Shown here in pieces: positions 52,202 to 60,743 of a stretch of 64,000 nt of DNA; position 1 is the first letter of the stretch, and each line of letters opens with the position of its first letter. The stretch is from Halodurantibacterium flavum. GTDB lineage: Bacteria > Pseudomonadota > Alphaproteobacteria > Rhodobacterales > Rhodobacteraceae. The position numbers were made by a program, and so were the translations under genes. The notes below the pieces were generated by a model that did no database searches, was not told the origin of the DNA, and worked only from the letters and a program-made list of their open reading frames with translations. Where the stretch lies: the NCBI RefSeq assembly GCF_042681825.1, contig NZ_JBHUGH010000038.1, forward strand, positions 116,974-180,973, given 5' to 3'.

Positions 52202-53623
52202 CTATTTCCGGGTTGCGATCCCCGCTGCAAAGATGCCGAGCAGGGTCAACAGGGCGATGCCGAGGCTGACATAGCGCGCCGCATCGGCGACCGAGTCCCC
52301 GCCCGCCGCCATCAACGTGCCGGCGACAGCCGAGGTGATGGAGAAGGCGATGAGTTGGGTGGTGGTGATCGCCGCCGCCGCCTTGCCGCCTTCGGCCGGA
52401 TCGGTCGTGCTGCTCATGGCGGCCACGCCGAGCAGCGGCCAGGCGAGGCCGATGCCGATGCCCGCGAGCGCGAGAACCGCAGTCCAGATCGCCACCGTGG
52501 TCAGGCTGGCGTTTTCCGTCTGCAACAGGCCATAGGCGATGAGGCCTGCCGTCAGAAGCAACGGCCCGAGGCGTATGGCGCGTCGGCGGCCGCTCTCGGA
52601 GGAAACCGAGACGACGAACAATTGTGCGATGACCCAAGCGAGCGACAGCACCGCGCCGAGCAGGCCGGCGATCAACGGGCTGAGGCCGGCGAGCTGTTGG
52701 CCGAAGAGCGGAATGAAGTTCTCGACCATGACTCCGGCGCTGAGTGCGGCGACGGTCAGATAGACCCATTTCAGGGCGTTGCCGCGCCGATAGGTGATGC
52801 GCGGAAGAATGGTGTTGTGCGAGCGTCGCTCCACCACGACAAAGAGCCAAAGCAGCACGAAACCGATGCCGATCGTCGCCAGGGTTGGCCAGCCGATAGG
52901 CGCGATGGCGCTGAGGCTGATGGCGATGGTCGCCAGAACCAGCGGGATGAGCGAGGCGACGGGCACGGGCGAGCGATGCCCTGAACCGGCTGTCCCGGCG
53001 AAGGAACGCTGCGCGACGATGGCGAAGATCAGTGAAACGAGGGCGAGCCCGGCATAGGACCAGCGCCAGAGGCCGAGTTCGGCGAACAGGCCGCCGAGCG
53101 CCGGACCGAAGAGCGTACCCAAGCCCCACATGGCCGACACGACGCCGGTTGCCCGCGCCCAATGCCGTTCGGGAAGGGCTGAGCGGATCACGGCGTAGCC
53201 GAGCCCTGCCAGCAGGCCGCCGCCGAGGCCCTGTACCACCCGGCCGACGATCAGCAGTTCCATTGTCGGGCTGGCGGCATTGGCCGCCGCGCCGAGCGCG
53301 AAGACGACGAAGGCCGCCACATAGGCAAGCGCCGGTCCCTTCCAGTCGAGGATACGGCTGACGAACAGGGAGGCCACGATGGCCGAGATGACGAAGCCTG
53401 TCGTCACCCACGCATAATATTGCTGCCCGCCGATATCGGCGACGATGGAGGGCATGAGCGCTGCGGTGAAATAGAGGTTCATCGCGTAGAGCAGCACGCC
53501 GCTCGCCATGACGAGGACGATGGCGAGATGCCTTCCTGACAGGAGGTCGGACCATCTGTCGGCATAGGCTACAGGCGTGTTGGTTGGCTCGGCCGTGCCG
53601 ACCGGCGAAGATCTATCGTTCAT
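52202..53623 (-). CDS. MFS drug/organic exporter
   Basis: A 473-residue protein with about 12-14 helices. The EmrB/QacA-like motifs are VGRVVQGLGGGLLAG, the GLGTLFGPALGGLFAE motif C region and SRILDWKGP. It exports hydrophobic compounds by proton antiport; the substrate cannot be assigned. It is probably co-transcribed downstream of the DoxX gene, and the TetR regulator at 54156 points away from both. Confidence 0.9.
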   Translation of the reverse strand: MNDRSSPVGTAEPTNTPVAYADRWSDLLSGRHLAIVLVMASGVLLYAMNLYFTAALMPSIVADIGGQQYYAWVTTGFVISAIVASLFVSRILDWKGPALAYVAAFVVFALGAAANAASPTMELLIVGRVVQGLGGGLLAGLGYAVIRSALPERHWARATGVVSAMWGLGTLFGPALGGLFAELGLWRWSYAGLALVSLIFAIVAQRSFAGTAGSGHRSPVPVASLIPLVLATIAISLSAIAPIGWPTLATIGIGFVLLWLFVVVERRSHNTILPRITYRRGNALKWVYLTVAALSAGVMVENFIPLFGQQLAGLSPLIAGLLGAVLSLAWVIAQLFVVSVSSESGRRRAIRLGPLLLTAGLIAYGLLQTENASLTTVAIWTAVLALAGIGIGLAWPLLGVAAMSSTTDPAEGGKAAAAITTTQLIAFSITSAVAGTLMAAGGDSVADAARYVSLGIALLTLLGIFAAGIATRK

Positions 53624-53649
53624 GGAAGTGAACTCCGGGGAGGAAGAAT

Positions 53650-54012
53650 TCAGGCGTTGGCGCGTCGCACGAACAGGGACAGGCCGAGCACCGTCAGCGA
53701 GACGAGGAGCACGACGCTCGGAGCGGTCGAATGGTCATAGTCCGCATTGACCAGCGTCGTGAGGACGGCCGCGGCCATCACCATCGCGCCTAGCCCGGCA
53801 CCAACAGGTCTCGTGATCGCGCGGAGCAGAAGCAGCGCGGCAGCCAGCTCAAGGGCGGCGGTGACGTAATGGAACCAGCCGGGATAGCCCCAGGCCGCAT
53901 AGGCGGCCGCGTTTTCTTCCGAAAGGAATGTGTTGCCGTATGCGCCAAAGAGGAAGAAGGCCGCCAGCAACCACGCCAGGGTGGCGGTCAGGATTGGAAG
54001 TGTCTTGTTCAT
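53650..54012 (-). CDS. DoxX-like membrane protein
   Basis: A 120-residue protein with four helices, from MNKTLPILTATLAWLLAAFFL. WFHYVTAALELAAALLLLRA is a DoxX family core. DoxX proteins occur near redox and transport genes and their biochemical function is mostly unknown. It precedes the MFS gene by 26 bases on the same strand and is divergent from tetR. Confidence 0.82.
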   Translation of the reverse strand: MNKTLPILTATLAWLLAAFFLFGAYGNTFLSEENAAAYAAWGYPGWFHYVTAALELAAALLLLRAITRPVGAGLGAMVMAAAVLTTLVNADYDHSTAPSVVLLVSLTVLGLSLFVRRANA

Positions 54013-54083
54013 GGAGCCCCGCAAAATCGATAACGGCCGGCCGTATCCAACTGGACGCGGTGGCCATTCCATCATAGTTTGAG

Positions 54084-54102
54084 TGATCATTCTAATAATG
54101 AT
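54084..54102. promoter_or_regulatory. TetR-type operator candidate
   Basis: GATCATT (54084-54090) and AATGATC (54096-54102) form perfect 7-bp arms around a 5-base spacer in the divergent DoxX/tetR gap. A related half-site, GATCAT, lies at 54130-54135. Confidence 0.6.
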
Positions 54103-54155
54103 CGCGGCGTGGTCAAGCTATAATAGAGCGATCATACTATCTCTATGGAGCCCCC

Positions 54156-54758
54156 ATGGTCCGCAAGGTCGTCCCCGAACAGCATGAGAGCAAACGGCAG
54201 GAAATCCTGGCCGCCGCCCATCGCTGCTTCCTGCGCAATGGACTGCAAGGCGCGTCGATCTCGATGATCTGCAAGGAAGCGGGCATGAGCCCAGGCCACC
54301 TCTATCACTACTTTCCCAGCAAGGAGGCGATCGTCGAGCAGATGGCCGACGACTACCTGGTGCAGCTCCACGGGCACTTTGGTCGCCATACGAAGGACGA
54401 GCCAACGGCAACGGTCCTGCTGTCCGAGCTCTGGAGCATGAGCGGCTGGGATGATCTCGCCCACTGTCGCATCCTGTTTGAGTTGCTGGCCGAGGCCGGA
54501 CGCAATGAGAAGATCCACGCCATCTTGCAGGCCAACACCGACGGCATCCGTCAGCTTCTCGCCGACACGCTCAAGGCGGGCCAGGCGCGCGGCGAGGTCG
54601 ATCCGGGTCTCGACCCCAGGCACGCGAGCGCTGTGCTGGTCGCCGTGCTCGACGCCGCTCCCATGCTGCCGCTGATGACGTCCGACGTCGACTTTGACGA
54701 AAGCCGCAAGTTGATCACGATGATGATCGATCGGTTCCTGCGACCGCAGCCGCTTTGA
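54156..54758 (+). CDS. TetR-family repressor
   Basis: A 200-residue repressor. The N-terminal helix-turn-helix reads RQEILAAAHRCFLRNGLQGASISMICKEAGMSPGHLYHYFPSKE. The C-terminal ligand domain is unclassified. It is divergent from the DoxX-MFS pair, with the dyad at 54084-54102 between, so it most likely represses the exporter. Confidence 0.92.
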   Translation: MVRKVVPEQHESKRQEILAAAHRCFLRNGLQGASISMICKEAGMSPGHLYHYFPSKEAIVEQMADDYLVQLHGHFGRHTKDEPTATVLLSELWSMSGWDDLAHCRILFELLAEAGRNEKIHAILQANTDGIRQLLADTLKAGQARGEVDPGLDPRHASAVLVAVLDAAPMLPLMTSDVDFDESRKLITMMIDRFLRPQPL

Positions 54759-54819
54759 TTACGCAAGCGCTACGATTTCGCAGCCGGCAGGACAAAGCTC
54801 TAGCATTCGGTCGTAAGGA

Positions 54820-56580
54820 TTAGAGCCCGAGCCCGCGCTGGCGGCCCAGGCTCCATTCGATTCCGCCGTTTCCCTTGGCGACGCCGGCGATGTGCTGGCC
54901 GAGCTTCTTCTCGAGCGGTGGCGTCCAGGGCACGAGCTGGAAGCCGAGACCATTGTCGATCATGGCGAAGCGGCCTGAGGTCAGCGTGACGCGCTGGCGG
55001 TAGAGGCCAGCGACATGCTCGCCGGTCTGAGCCTTCTGGAACGGCAAACCTGTTTCCGCCTGAAGCTTGGCGCCGACGGCATCGATCTCGCGCTGGCGCA
55101 GGGTGTTAAGGAGATTGCGCTGCAGGATGATACGCTGGCCCTGACGTCGCGCGAGGCCTTCCTCGGCCAGATGCTCGGCACGGGCCTTCATGGCGTCGCG
55201 GACCTCGGCGCCGAAGCCGCCCGCCGACATCGGCATCGGCTCGCGCTCGACCAGGCGGTGATCGAGCCAGGTCGCGCCCGGCGCGGTGATCTGCCGATTG
55301 AGATCGAAGTCGGACCGGTTGGCGAGCATGAGCGTCGGGCGCTTGTCGTCCTCACCGCCAAAGCGGCGCACCTCCACGATGCCGCCGATCGGCGGGGAGT
55401 GTTTGAAGGCTTCGATGCCGCGGAAGCGGACGTGATGGGCGCGGCCGTCCGTGCCGTCGATCACCGCGTAGGCTTCGCCGGTCAGCTCGTCATGCAGGCC
55501 GCGATCGACCAGGCGGCCGATGATGGGAGAGCCCGCGCCGCCGCCGTCGATCACATAGTCGCTGAAGCCGCGATCCTGCCCGCGTTCGGTGAAGGCGCGG
55601 TGCATGGTCTTGATGATGTCGCCGCGCATGCCGAGATCGCGCAAGGTGCGTTCGGCCTGGAGCCCGACGGTCCATTCGCCGGGAGAGCCCTGGTCGGCAA
55701 GCCCCATCTTTTCGAGATGCTGGAGGCGGCCAATCATCAGGCGGCGCAGCGAGGGATCGGACTTGCCGGTGGCTTCGGGGCGCAGGTCGATGAAGCCGGT
55801 CTCGTCGGCGGCGATGCGGATCTCGACATCGAGCCGCGTCCAGCGTTCGGCCGTGACCTCCTTCTCCAGCGCATTGCGGATCTCGTGTTCGGGCTTGGGG
55901 CCGAGCTCGAGCGAGACCAGATCTTCGGCGCGCGAGCGCAGGCCGCGGCTGATATAGTCGCGCGAGATGACCAGATCGGCGCCAGTCTCATCGACCCCAC
56001 GCACGAGAAGATGGACGTGGGGATTGTCGGTGTTCCAGTGATCGACGGCGACCCAGTCGAGCCTGGTGCCGAGATCCGATTCCATCTGGCTGACGAGATC
56101 GCGGGTGAATTCGCGCAGGTCGGTCATCTCGCCGGCATCCTCGGGCGAGACGATGAAGCGAAAGTGGTGCCGGTCATCCTTGCAGCGATCGGAGAAGGCG
56201 AGATCGTCGGCGCGCTCGTTGGTCGCGTCGAACATCACGCCCTTCTCTCCATCCCGGCTGACGCCCTCGCGCTTCAGGTATGAGAGATGGGCCGAGAGCG
56301 GGGCAGAGCGGAACGACTTGCCTTGGTGGCGCACGACACGCGCCTTGACGACGACGCGGCGCGAGGCGCTGAAGATGCGCGAGCGGCTGAACCTGACACG
56401 GCCCCTGCCGAAGGTCGAGTGACCACGGCGGGGGGCGCGTTTGGCGCGCACCTCGCCTGAGCTGTGCCCCGCCTTCTTCGCGGCCCGCAGCACCTGGTTG
56501 ATAAAGCTCTTGGGCTTGGGGGCGCGGGTCGATCTGATGCGTCCCGGACGGATACGAAACTCGCTGTCGCCTTCGCTCAT
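54820..56580 (-). CDS. VirD2-like relaxase (DUF3363)
   Basis: A 586-residue protein from MSEGDSEFRI at 56580. The N-terminal basic region contains RSAPLSAHLSYLKREGVSRDGEKG; the histidine triad-like HXH site is NPHVHLLVRG near residue 190. The C-terminal half is the DUF3363 domain. It nicks oriT, attaches to the strand and is exported through the coupling protein. A small hairpin lies just upstream. It is downstream of the lytic transglycosylase. Confidence 0.9.
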   Translation of the reverse strand: MSEGDSEFRIRPGRIRSTRAPKPKSFINQVLRAAKKAGHSSGEVRAKRAPRRGHSTFGRGRVRFSRSRIFSASRRVVVKARVVRHQGKSFRSAPLSAHLSYLKREGVSRDGEKGVMFDATNERADDLAFSDRCKDDRHHFRFIVSPEDAGEMTDLREFTRDLVSQMESDLGTRLDWVAVDHWNTDNPHVHLLVRGVDETGADLVISRDYISRGLRSRAEDLVSLELGPKPEHEIRNALEKEVTAERWTRLDVEIRIAADETGFIDLRPEATGKSDPSLRRLMIGRLQHLEKMGLADQGSPGEWTVGLQAERTLRDLGMRGDIIKTMHRAFTERGQDRGFSDYVIDGGGAGSPIIGRLVDRGLHDELTGEAYAVIDGTDGRAHHVRFRGIEAFKHSPPIGGIVEVRRFGGEDDKRPTLMLANRSDFDLNRQITAPGATWLDHRLVEREPMPMSAGGFGAEVRDAMKARAEHLAEEGLARRQGQRIILQRNLLNTLRQREIDAVGAKLQAETGLPFQKAQTGEHVAGLYRQRVTLTSGRFAMIDNGLGFQLVPWTPPLEKKLGQHIAGVAKGNGGIEWSLGRQRGLGL

Positions 56581-56606
56581 GAGCAGGCCCTTAGAGGCAG
56601 GCAATC

Positions 56607-56621
56607 CCGGCACAGTGCCGG
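56607..56621. other. Hairpin upstream of relaxase, oriT candidate
   Basis: CCGGCAC (56607-56613), A, GTGCCGG (56615-56621) is a perfect dyad 27 bases before the relaxase start, in the 250-base gap to the lytic transglycosylase. A nick site cannot be read, but the position suits an oriT or an autoregulatory site. Confidence 0.35.
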
Positions 56622-56830
56622 AAATAGCGTTGAAAACGTGACATAAATCAGAAAAAGCGGCACGCGACCCGACCGACCGGCACGCCAAAAGCCAAGCCAT
56701 GTCAATGGCTTGTGCGAATTTGGCGAGGCCCTTTTATCTCGCCGTCCTGCTGTCGTTGCTCTCCGCTCCTCCCTCCTTCCCGCACAGCCTTCTCCAGACC
56801 ACGCCACGCTGCGCCATGCTGCGAATTCCC

Positions 56831-57616
56831 TCATGACCGGTCCCCTTCTCCGGCACGGGCGACGAAGAGGCTGCCGGACTGCAGTGAAATGGTGGTTTGG
56901 TCGTGCAACGAAGGCGCAGCCGAAGTATCGCCGGACTGCACATCGTATGTCGGCTGACCGGCCTGCAGACGATGCGCGGATGGCGTCACGAAGAGCGGCG
57001 ATCGGCGCCAGGCATGCGGATCGGCGGCAGCGACGGCGACATTTCCTGGCTGGCCGGGCGTCACGTTTCCAGCGCCTATCAGCGGCGCGAGTGTAGCGAC
57101 ATAGGCGCGGGTTTCGGCAGGCAGGGGGCGGCCCGCGAGATATTCCTCGTAGCGCCTGGGACCGGCATTGTAGGCGGCGAGGAAGCCCGGTGAACCGAAG
57201 AGATCGTACATCTCACGCAGGTAGGCCGTGCCCGCGAGAATGTTGTCGCGCGGGTCGAAAGGATCGCTGCCGAGGCGATGGCGGATGCGCAGTTCGGCCC
57301 AGGTATCGGGCATGACCTGCATCAGGCCCATCGCGCCCGCCGATGACACAGCATGCACGTCGTCGGCGCTTTCGACGCGACGCACCGCCCTGATCCAGCG
57401 CTCGGGAATGCCGAAACGCTGCGAGGCTTCCGTCACATAGGCGGCATGGGGATCGCGCGATGGCTGCTCAGCCGATGGCGCGCTCTGCGCAAGAACGGCG
57501 GGCGGCGGCGCGGCGGCCAAGGTCAGGCCGGAAAGGAGAAGGAGGAGGATGCGCCGGGCAGCGCGAGGCCGCCCGGGTGACATCGGTGATGCGGGGCTCA
57601 AACGAACGATCCGCAT
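56831..57616 (-). CDS. Lytic transglycosylase (VirB1-like)
   Basis: A 261-residue exported enzyme. The N-terminal RRILLLLLSGLTLAAAPPPAVLAQ is a signal peptide. The SLT domain holds the catalytic Glu in AVRRVESADDVHAVSSAGAMGLMQVMP and the AAYNAGP motif. It opens peptidoglycan for the mating channel. It lies 3 bases after the DUF736 gene and is in the relaxase-TraF operon. Confidence 0.9.
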   Translation of the reverse strand: MRIVRLSPASPMSPGRPRAARRILLLLLSGLTLAAAPPPAVLAQSAPSAEQPSRDPHAAYVTEASQRFGIPERWIRAVRRVESADDVHAVSSAGAMGLMQVMPDTWAELRIRHRLGSDPFDPRDNILAGTAYLREMYDLFGSPGFLAAYNAGPRRYEEYLAGRPLPAETRAYVATLAPLIGAGNVTPGQPGNVAVAAADPHAWRRSPLFVTPSAHRLQAGQPTYDVQSGDTSAAPSLHDQTTISLQSGSLFVARAGEGDRS

Positions 57617-57619
57617 GAC

Positions 57620-57958
57620 CTATTTCCGTTCGCCGCGCTTTTGCGGGCGGCTCCAGTGCAGCGACCATGACGTCGCGTCCGCGCCGTTCTGGAACAGGCG
57701 GGCGCGGACCGGCTGGGGGAAGCTGGGGTCATCGATCGTCAGCGACAGATATTCACCGGACTTCTCGCTGGACTCCGTCCAGGCCACACCGATCTCCGGT
57801 CCATTGTCATCCGGGCCGAGATGGATGCGATAGTTCGGCGCATTCTCGACCTCGGACGGTTCGACCGGAACGATGCTGATTTCGCACTGGATTGCGATGG
57901 TATGGATGCGGCCGATGAAGCCGGTTTTCTCACGGGTGAATTCGCCAATCTGCGGCAT
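57620..57958 (-). CDS. DUF736 protein
   Basis: A 112-residue protein starting MPQIGEFTREKTGFIGRIHTI, the DUF736 signature. The family occurs only around conjugative systems of this type, and its role is unknown. It lies between TraF and the lytic transglycosylase, with short gaps. Confidence 0.9.
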   Translation of the reverse strand: MPQIGEFTREKTGFIGRIHTIAIQCEISIVPVEPSEVENAPNYRIHLGPDDNGPEIGVAWTESSEKSGEYLSLTIDDPSFPQPVRARLFQNGADATSWSLHWSRPQKRGERK

Positions 57959-58026
57959 GACTAGTTCCTTTCAACGTGCGGTGGGATGAAGATCGGCGAG
58001 CAGCGCGCCCGCCGTAGGCAGGGCGT

Positions 58027-58572
58027 TCACCGCGTCGCCGCCCGCCATTCGAAGCGGCCTTCGCCCTTCTCGTCGATCCACAAGGGGACCGCGCGGCCGA
58101 TGACCGAACCGGCTGGGACCGGGCCGAAATAGCGCCCGTCGAGACTGTCAGGGACGTCCCAGTTCATCAGGAAGATTTCGCCCTCGGCGATCACCCGGCA
58201 GCCCTGCCAATCGGGCAGCGGGCGGCCGAGGCGGTCGTGCTCGAGCGCTGCTCCCATCTCCACGCTGTCGACTGTGATGAGGACACCGACGCGGCAGACG
58301 GTCTGTCCTGGAAGACCCAGTACGCGCTTCAGGAGCGGCGTATCGGGCGGCAGATATCGGCCATTGGCGAGGAAACTGGCGATCGGTTCGGGCGCATCGA
58401 CCGCGACCAGATCGGTGACCTCCAGACGTCCTGCCGGTTCAACGAAGTAGAAGCCGATCGGCGCGCTGGCCGAGGCGTTCCAGATGAGTTTGATCGGCGC
58501 ATCGATCCAGGTCGAAACCGCGACGGCGCTGGTCGCTACGAAGGTCGCCATCGCCCATCCGATGCGGGTCAT
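58027..58572 (-). CDS. traF: S26-family TraF-like pilin peptidase
   Basis: A 181-residue membrane-anchored serine peptidase. The N-terminal helix is followed by NASASAPIGFYF, with Ser36 the nucleophile, and LLKRVLGLPG with Lys82 the general base. In RP4, TraF processes and cyclises TrbC pilin, so the trbC product is its likely substrate. Its start overlaps the DUF2840 stop by 4 bases. Confidence 0.93.
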   Translation of the reverse strand: MTRIGWAMATFVATSAVAVSTWIDAPIKLIWNASASAPIGFYFVEPAGRLEVTDLVAVDAPEPIASFLANGRYLPPDTPLLKRVLGLPGQTVCRVGVLITVDSVEMGAALEHDRLGRPLPDWQGCRVIAEGEIFLMNWDVPDSLDGRYFGPVPAGSVIGRAVPLWIDEKGEGRFEWRAATR

Positions 58573-59090
58573 GGCCCGATCCTCCGGCGCTTGAGCCACG
58601 CCTGATGCTGCTCGCGCGTGTAGCTGCGCGGCTCGTGTCCGGCCGTCAGCCGATTGTGAACGTGTCGCCAGTAGTCGGGCGCTGCGTCGGCCGGATCGAG
58701 CGTCAGCGCTTCGATGGCGTCGACCAGTTGCAGCACCCGTTCGGCCTTCGGCCAGCTCTCGATCTTGAGCAGGATGTCGCCGCCGGGGCGCACGAAAGGC
58801 AGCGTTTGATAGGCTTCGCCGGGCTCGACTGCGCGCACGATGTCGATGCGCGAGATGATCGTGCCGAAGTCGTTGGAGGCCCAGCGGACGAAGGCAAAGA
58901 TCGTGTTCGGCCGGAAGGAAAGGACACGGCAACGACGGTCGAGGATCGTTTCGTAGGTGGGCTGGCCGAACCTGATCCAGTATTCGATCTTCTTCTCCAC
59001 CCATGTGAGCTCGACATGGGTGAGACGGTCGGATGGTGCGGGCGACGGCATCGGGCCGCCGCGCATGCGGGGTGCCGCGATGCCTGTCAT
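58569..59090 (-). CDS. DUF2840 protein
   Basis: A 173-residue protein with THVELTWVEKKIEYWIRFG and RRCRVLSFRPNTIFAFVRWASNDFGT, the DUF2840 core. It is found next to TraF in this element type; function unknown. It overlaps the neighbouring genes by 4 bases on both sides, so it is part of one translational chain. Confidence 0.88.
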   Translation of the reverse strand: MTGIAAPRMRGGPMPSPAPSDRLTHVELTWVEKKIEYWIRFGQPTYETILDRRCRVLSFRPNTIFAFVRWASNDFGTIISRIDIVRAVEPGEAYQTLPFVRPGGDILLKIESWPKAERVLQLVDAIEALTLDPADAAPDYWRHVHNRLTAGHEPRSYTREQHQAWLKRRRIGP

Positions 59091-59353
59091 GACGGGTCTC
59101 CTGGTGATTTTGGGAATTCGCGCGCGAGCAGCTCGCGCAGCATGTCGGCGACGGTGACGCCGCGTTGGAAGGCGGCGATCTTGATGCGGCCGCGCAGGTC
59201 CGGCGTGACGTCGATGGTCAGCCGGGCGGTGAAGCCGGAGCCGGATGGTGGCGCGGATGAAGAGGCCGACGGGAGCCGATCGGCGGCCTTGATCCAGTCG
59301 TCGGGATCTGTCGGGCGGGCGGCGAAGCCGCGCTTGTGCGGCGGCTTCATCAT
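59087..59353 (-). CDS. Small ribbon-helix-helix-like protein
   Basis: An 88-residue protein with a disordered polar N-terminus and a C-terminal fold TARLTIDVTPDLRGRIKIAAFQRGVTVADMLRELLAREFP, typical of ribbon-helix-helix proteins such as ParG partners. It would pair with the ParA-like protein encoded at 60105-60743. A methyltransferase gene is inserted between the two. Coupled by overlaps. Confidence 0.82.
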   Translation of the reverse strand: MMKPPHKRGFAARPTDPDDWIKAADRLPSASSSAPPSGSGFTARLTIDVTPDLRGRIKIAAFQRGVTVADMLRELLAREFPKSPGDPS

Positions 59354-60108
59354 GACCTGTCTCCCGTGGCGAGCGGCAGAAGCGCGGCGATGCGGTCGGC
59401 GGCTTTGCGCGCCATCACCGGGTCGAGCTCGCAGCCGAGATAGCGGCGGCCGGAGAAGCGGCAGGCTTCGCCGGCCGCGCCCGATCCGGCGAACCAGTCA
59501 CCGACCAGGCCGCCTTCCGGGCAACTCGTGCGGATGAGGATTTCGATCAGACCGGACGGCTTTTCGGTCGGATGGATGGCGCGGCCATGGGCGTTGCGGG
59601 CATGGATGACCGAACGCATCAGGCGTGGCCCGCCATCCTCGCTGACATAGTGGCCGGCATCGATATGGCCGGTATGAGGGGGTCGCTTCTTGCGGCGCAC
59701 AGTGCGCGCTGTGGCGTCCGGCGTCGTCTGCACGACGTTGTAGACCGCGCTCCATCGCGCATCGCTGCGATAGAACTGGGCGACGAGTTCATGGACGCGC
59801 TTGAAGCGATCGGCGTGAAAGCCGGAGCCGTTCTGCTTCTCCCAGACGATCTCTTGGGCGTATTTCCAGCCGGCGTCATCGAACGCCGCGGCGGTCGCCA
59901 TGAAGCAGCGCAGCGAGCCGAATACCCACATTGAGCCGGACGGCCGCAATGCCCCCCGAGCGAGCGGAAGCCAGCCCTCGACACGGCGATCCCAGGCGAG
60001 CGACGTGTCGCCATAGGGCGGATCGGCGAAGATCATGTCGAACGGCCCATGCGCCGGCATGAGGACGCGGCAGTCACCGGTCAGGATGGAATGTGCGGGA
60101 AGCTTCAT
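59350..60108 (-). CDS. N4/N6 DNA methyltransferase
   Basis: A 252-residue beta-type methyltransferase: catalytic DPPYGDTSLAWD at residues 29-40 and a C-terminal SAM motif VGDWFAGSGAAGEACR. The order, catalytic motif before SAM motif, is the beta class. Recognition sequence unknown. It lies between the RHH gene and parA, overlapping both, so it is co-transcribed with the maintenance genes. It may help in host restriction evasion. Confidence 0.88.
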   Translation of the reverse strand: MKLPAHSILTGDCRVLMPAHGPFDMIFADPPYGDTSLAWDRRVEGWLPLARGALRPSGSMWVFGSLRCFMATAAAFDDAGWKYAQEIVWEKQNGSGFHADRFKRVHELVAQFYRSDARWSAVYNVVQTTPDATARTVRRKKRPPHTGHIDAGHYVSEDGGPRLMRSVIHARNAHGRAIHPTEKPSGLIEILIRTSCPEGGLVGDWFAGSGAAGEACRFSGRRYLGCELDPVMARKAADRIAALLPLATGDRS

Positions 60109-60743
60109 GGCGCCAGCCTCCCCACTTTCGCGGCGAAGGCAGCAATCTCGCGGGCAGCCATACTGTCGTGCTCGGCCTCGAACACGAGGCGGCCCGACTG
60201 CGCCAGGTCGGCGAAGGCGGCACGCTGGCCGATGGTCGCCGAGAGCAACGGCGGATCGTGGTCGGCGAGCGTCTCGGCCGTCTCGCGGGTGATGACGGTG
60301 CGGGCGCCGCAGCGGTTCAGCACGAACCGGGCGATGAGCTCAGGCCGATAGATGCGCGCCTCGGTGAGCAGCGCCAGCATCTCGGCTGACGCCCAGCCAT
60401 CGAGCGGTGACGGCTGCACCGGGATTAGCACGAGGTCGGCTGCAAGCAGCGCCGAGCGCATGAGGCCGGCCACACGTGGCGGGCCGTCGATGACGACATG
60501 ATCGGCATCACGGGCGAGTTCGGGCGCTTCGCGATGCAGGGTATCGCGTGCCAGGCCGACCACGCCGAACAGGCGCGGCAGGCCCTCGCGGCTGCGCTGC
60601 TGCGACCAGTCCAGAGCCGAGCCTTGCGGGTCCGCGTCGATCAGGATGACGCGCTTGCCTTCAGCCGCCCATTGGCCGGCGAGGTGCAGGGCCAGCGTCG
60701 TCTTGCCGACGCCTCCCTTCTGGTTGAGGAGCGCGACGATCAT
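60105..60743 (-). CDS. parA: ParA-family partition ATPase
   Basis: A 212-residue deviant-Walker ATPase: NQKGGVGKTT at 7-16, LIDADPQGSALDWS and VVIDGPPR. It segregates or stabilises the element with the RHH protein as partner. It overlaps repA by 4 bases at its start. Confidence 0.94.
   Translation of the reverse strand: MIVALLNQKGGVGKTTLALHLAGQWAAEGKRVILIDADPQGSALDWSQQRSREGLPRLFGVVGLARDTLHREAPELARDADHVVIDGPPRVAGLMRSALLAADLVLIPVQPSPLDGWASAEMLALLTEARIYRPELIARFVLNRCGARTVITRETAETLADHDPPLLSATIGQRAAFADLAQSGRLVFEAEHDSMAAREIAAFAAKVGRLAP

Noticed and set aside
55015..56283. A 422-codon plus-strand frame opposite the relaxase
   Set aside because: The relaxase is intact on the minus strand with recognisable motifs; this is its shadow.
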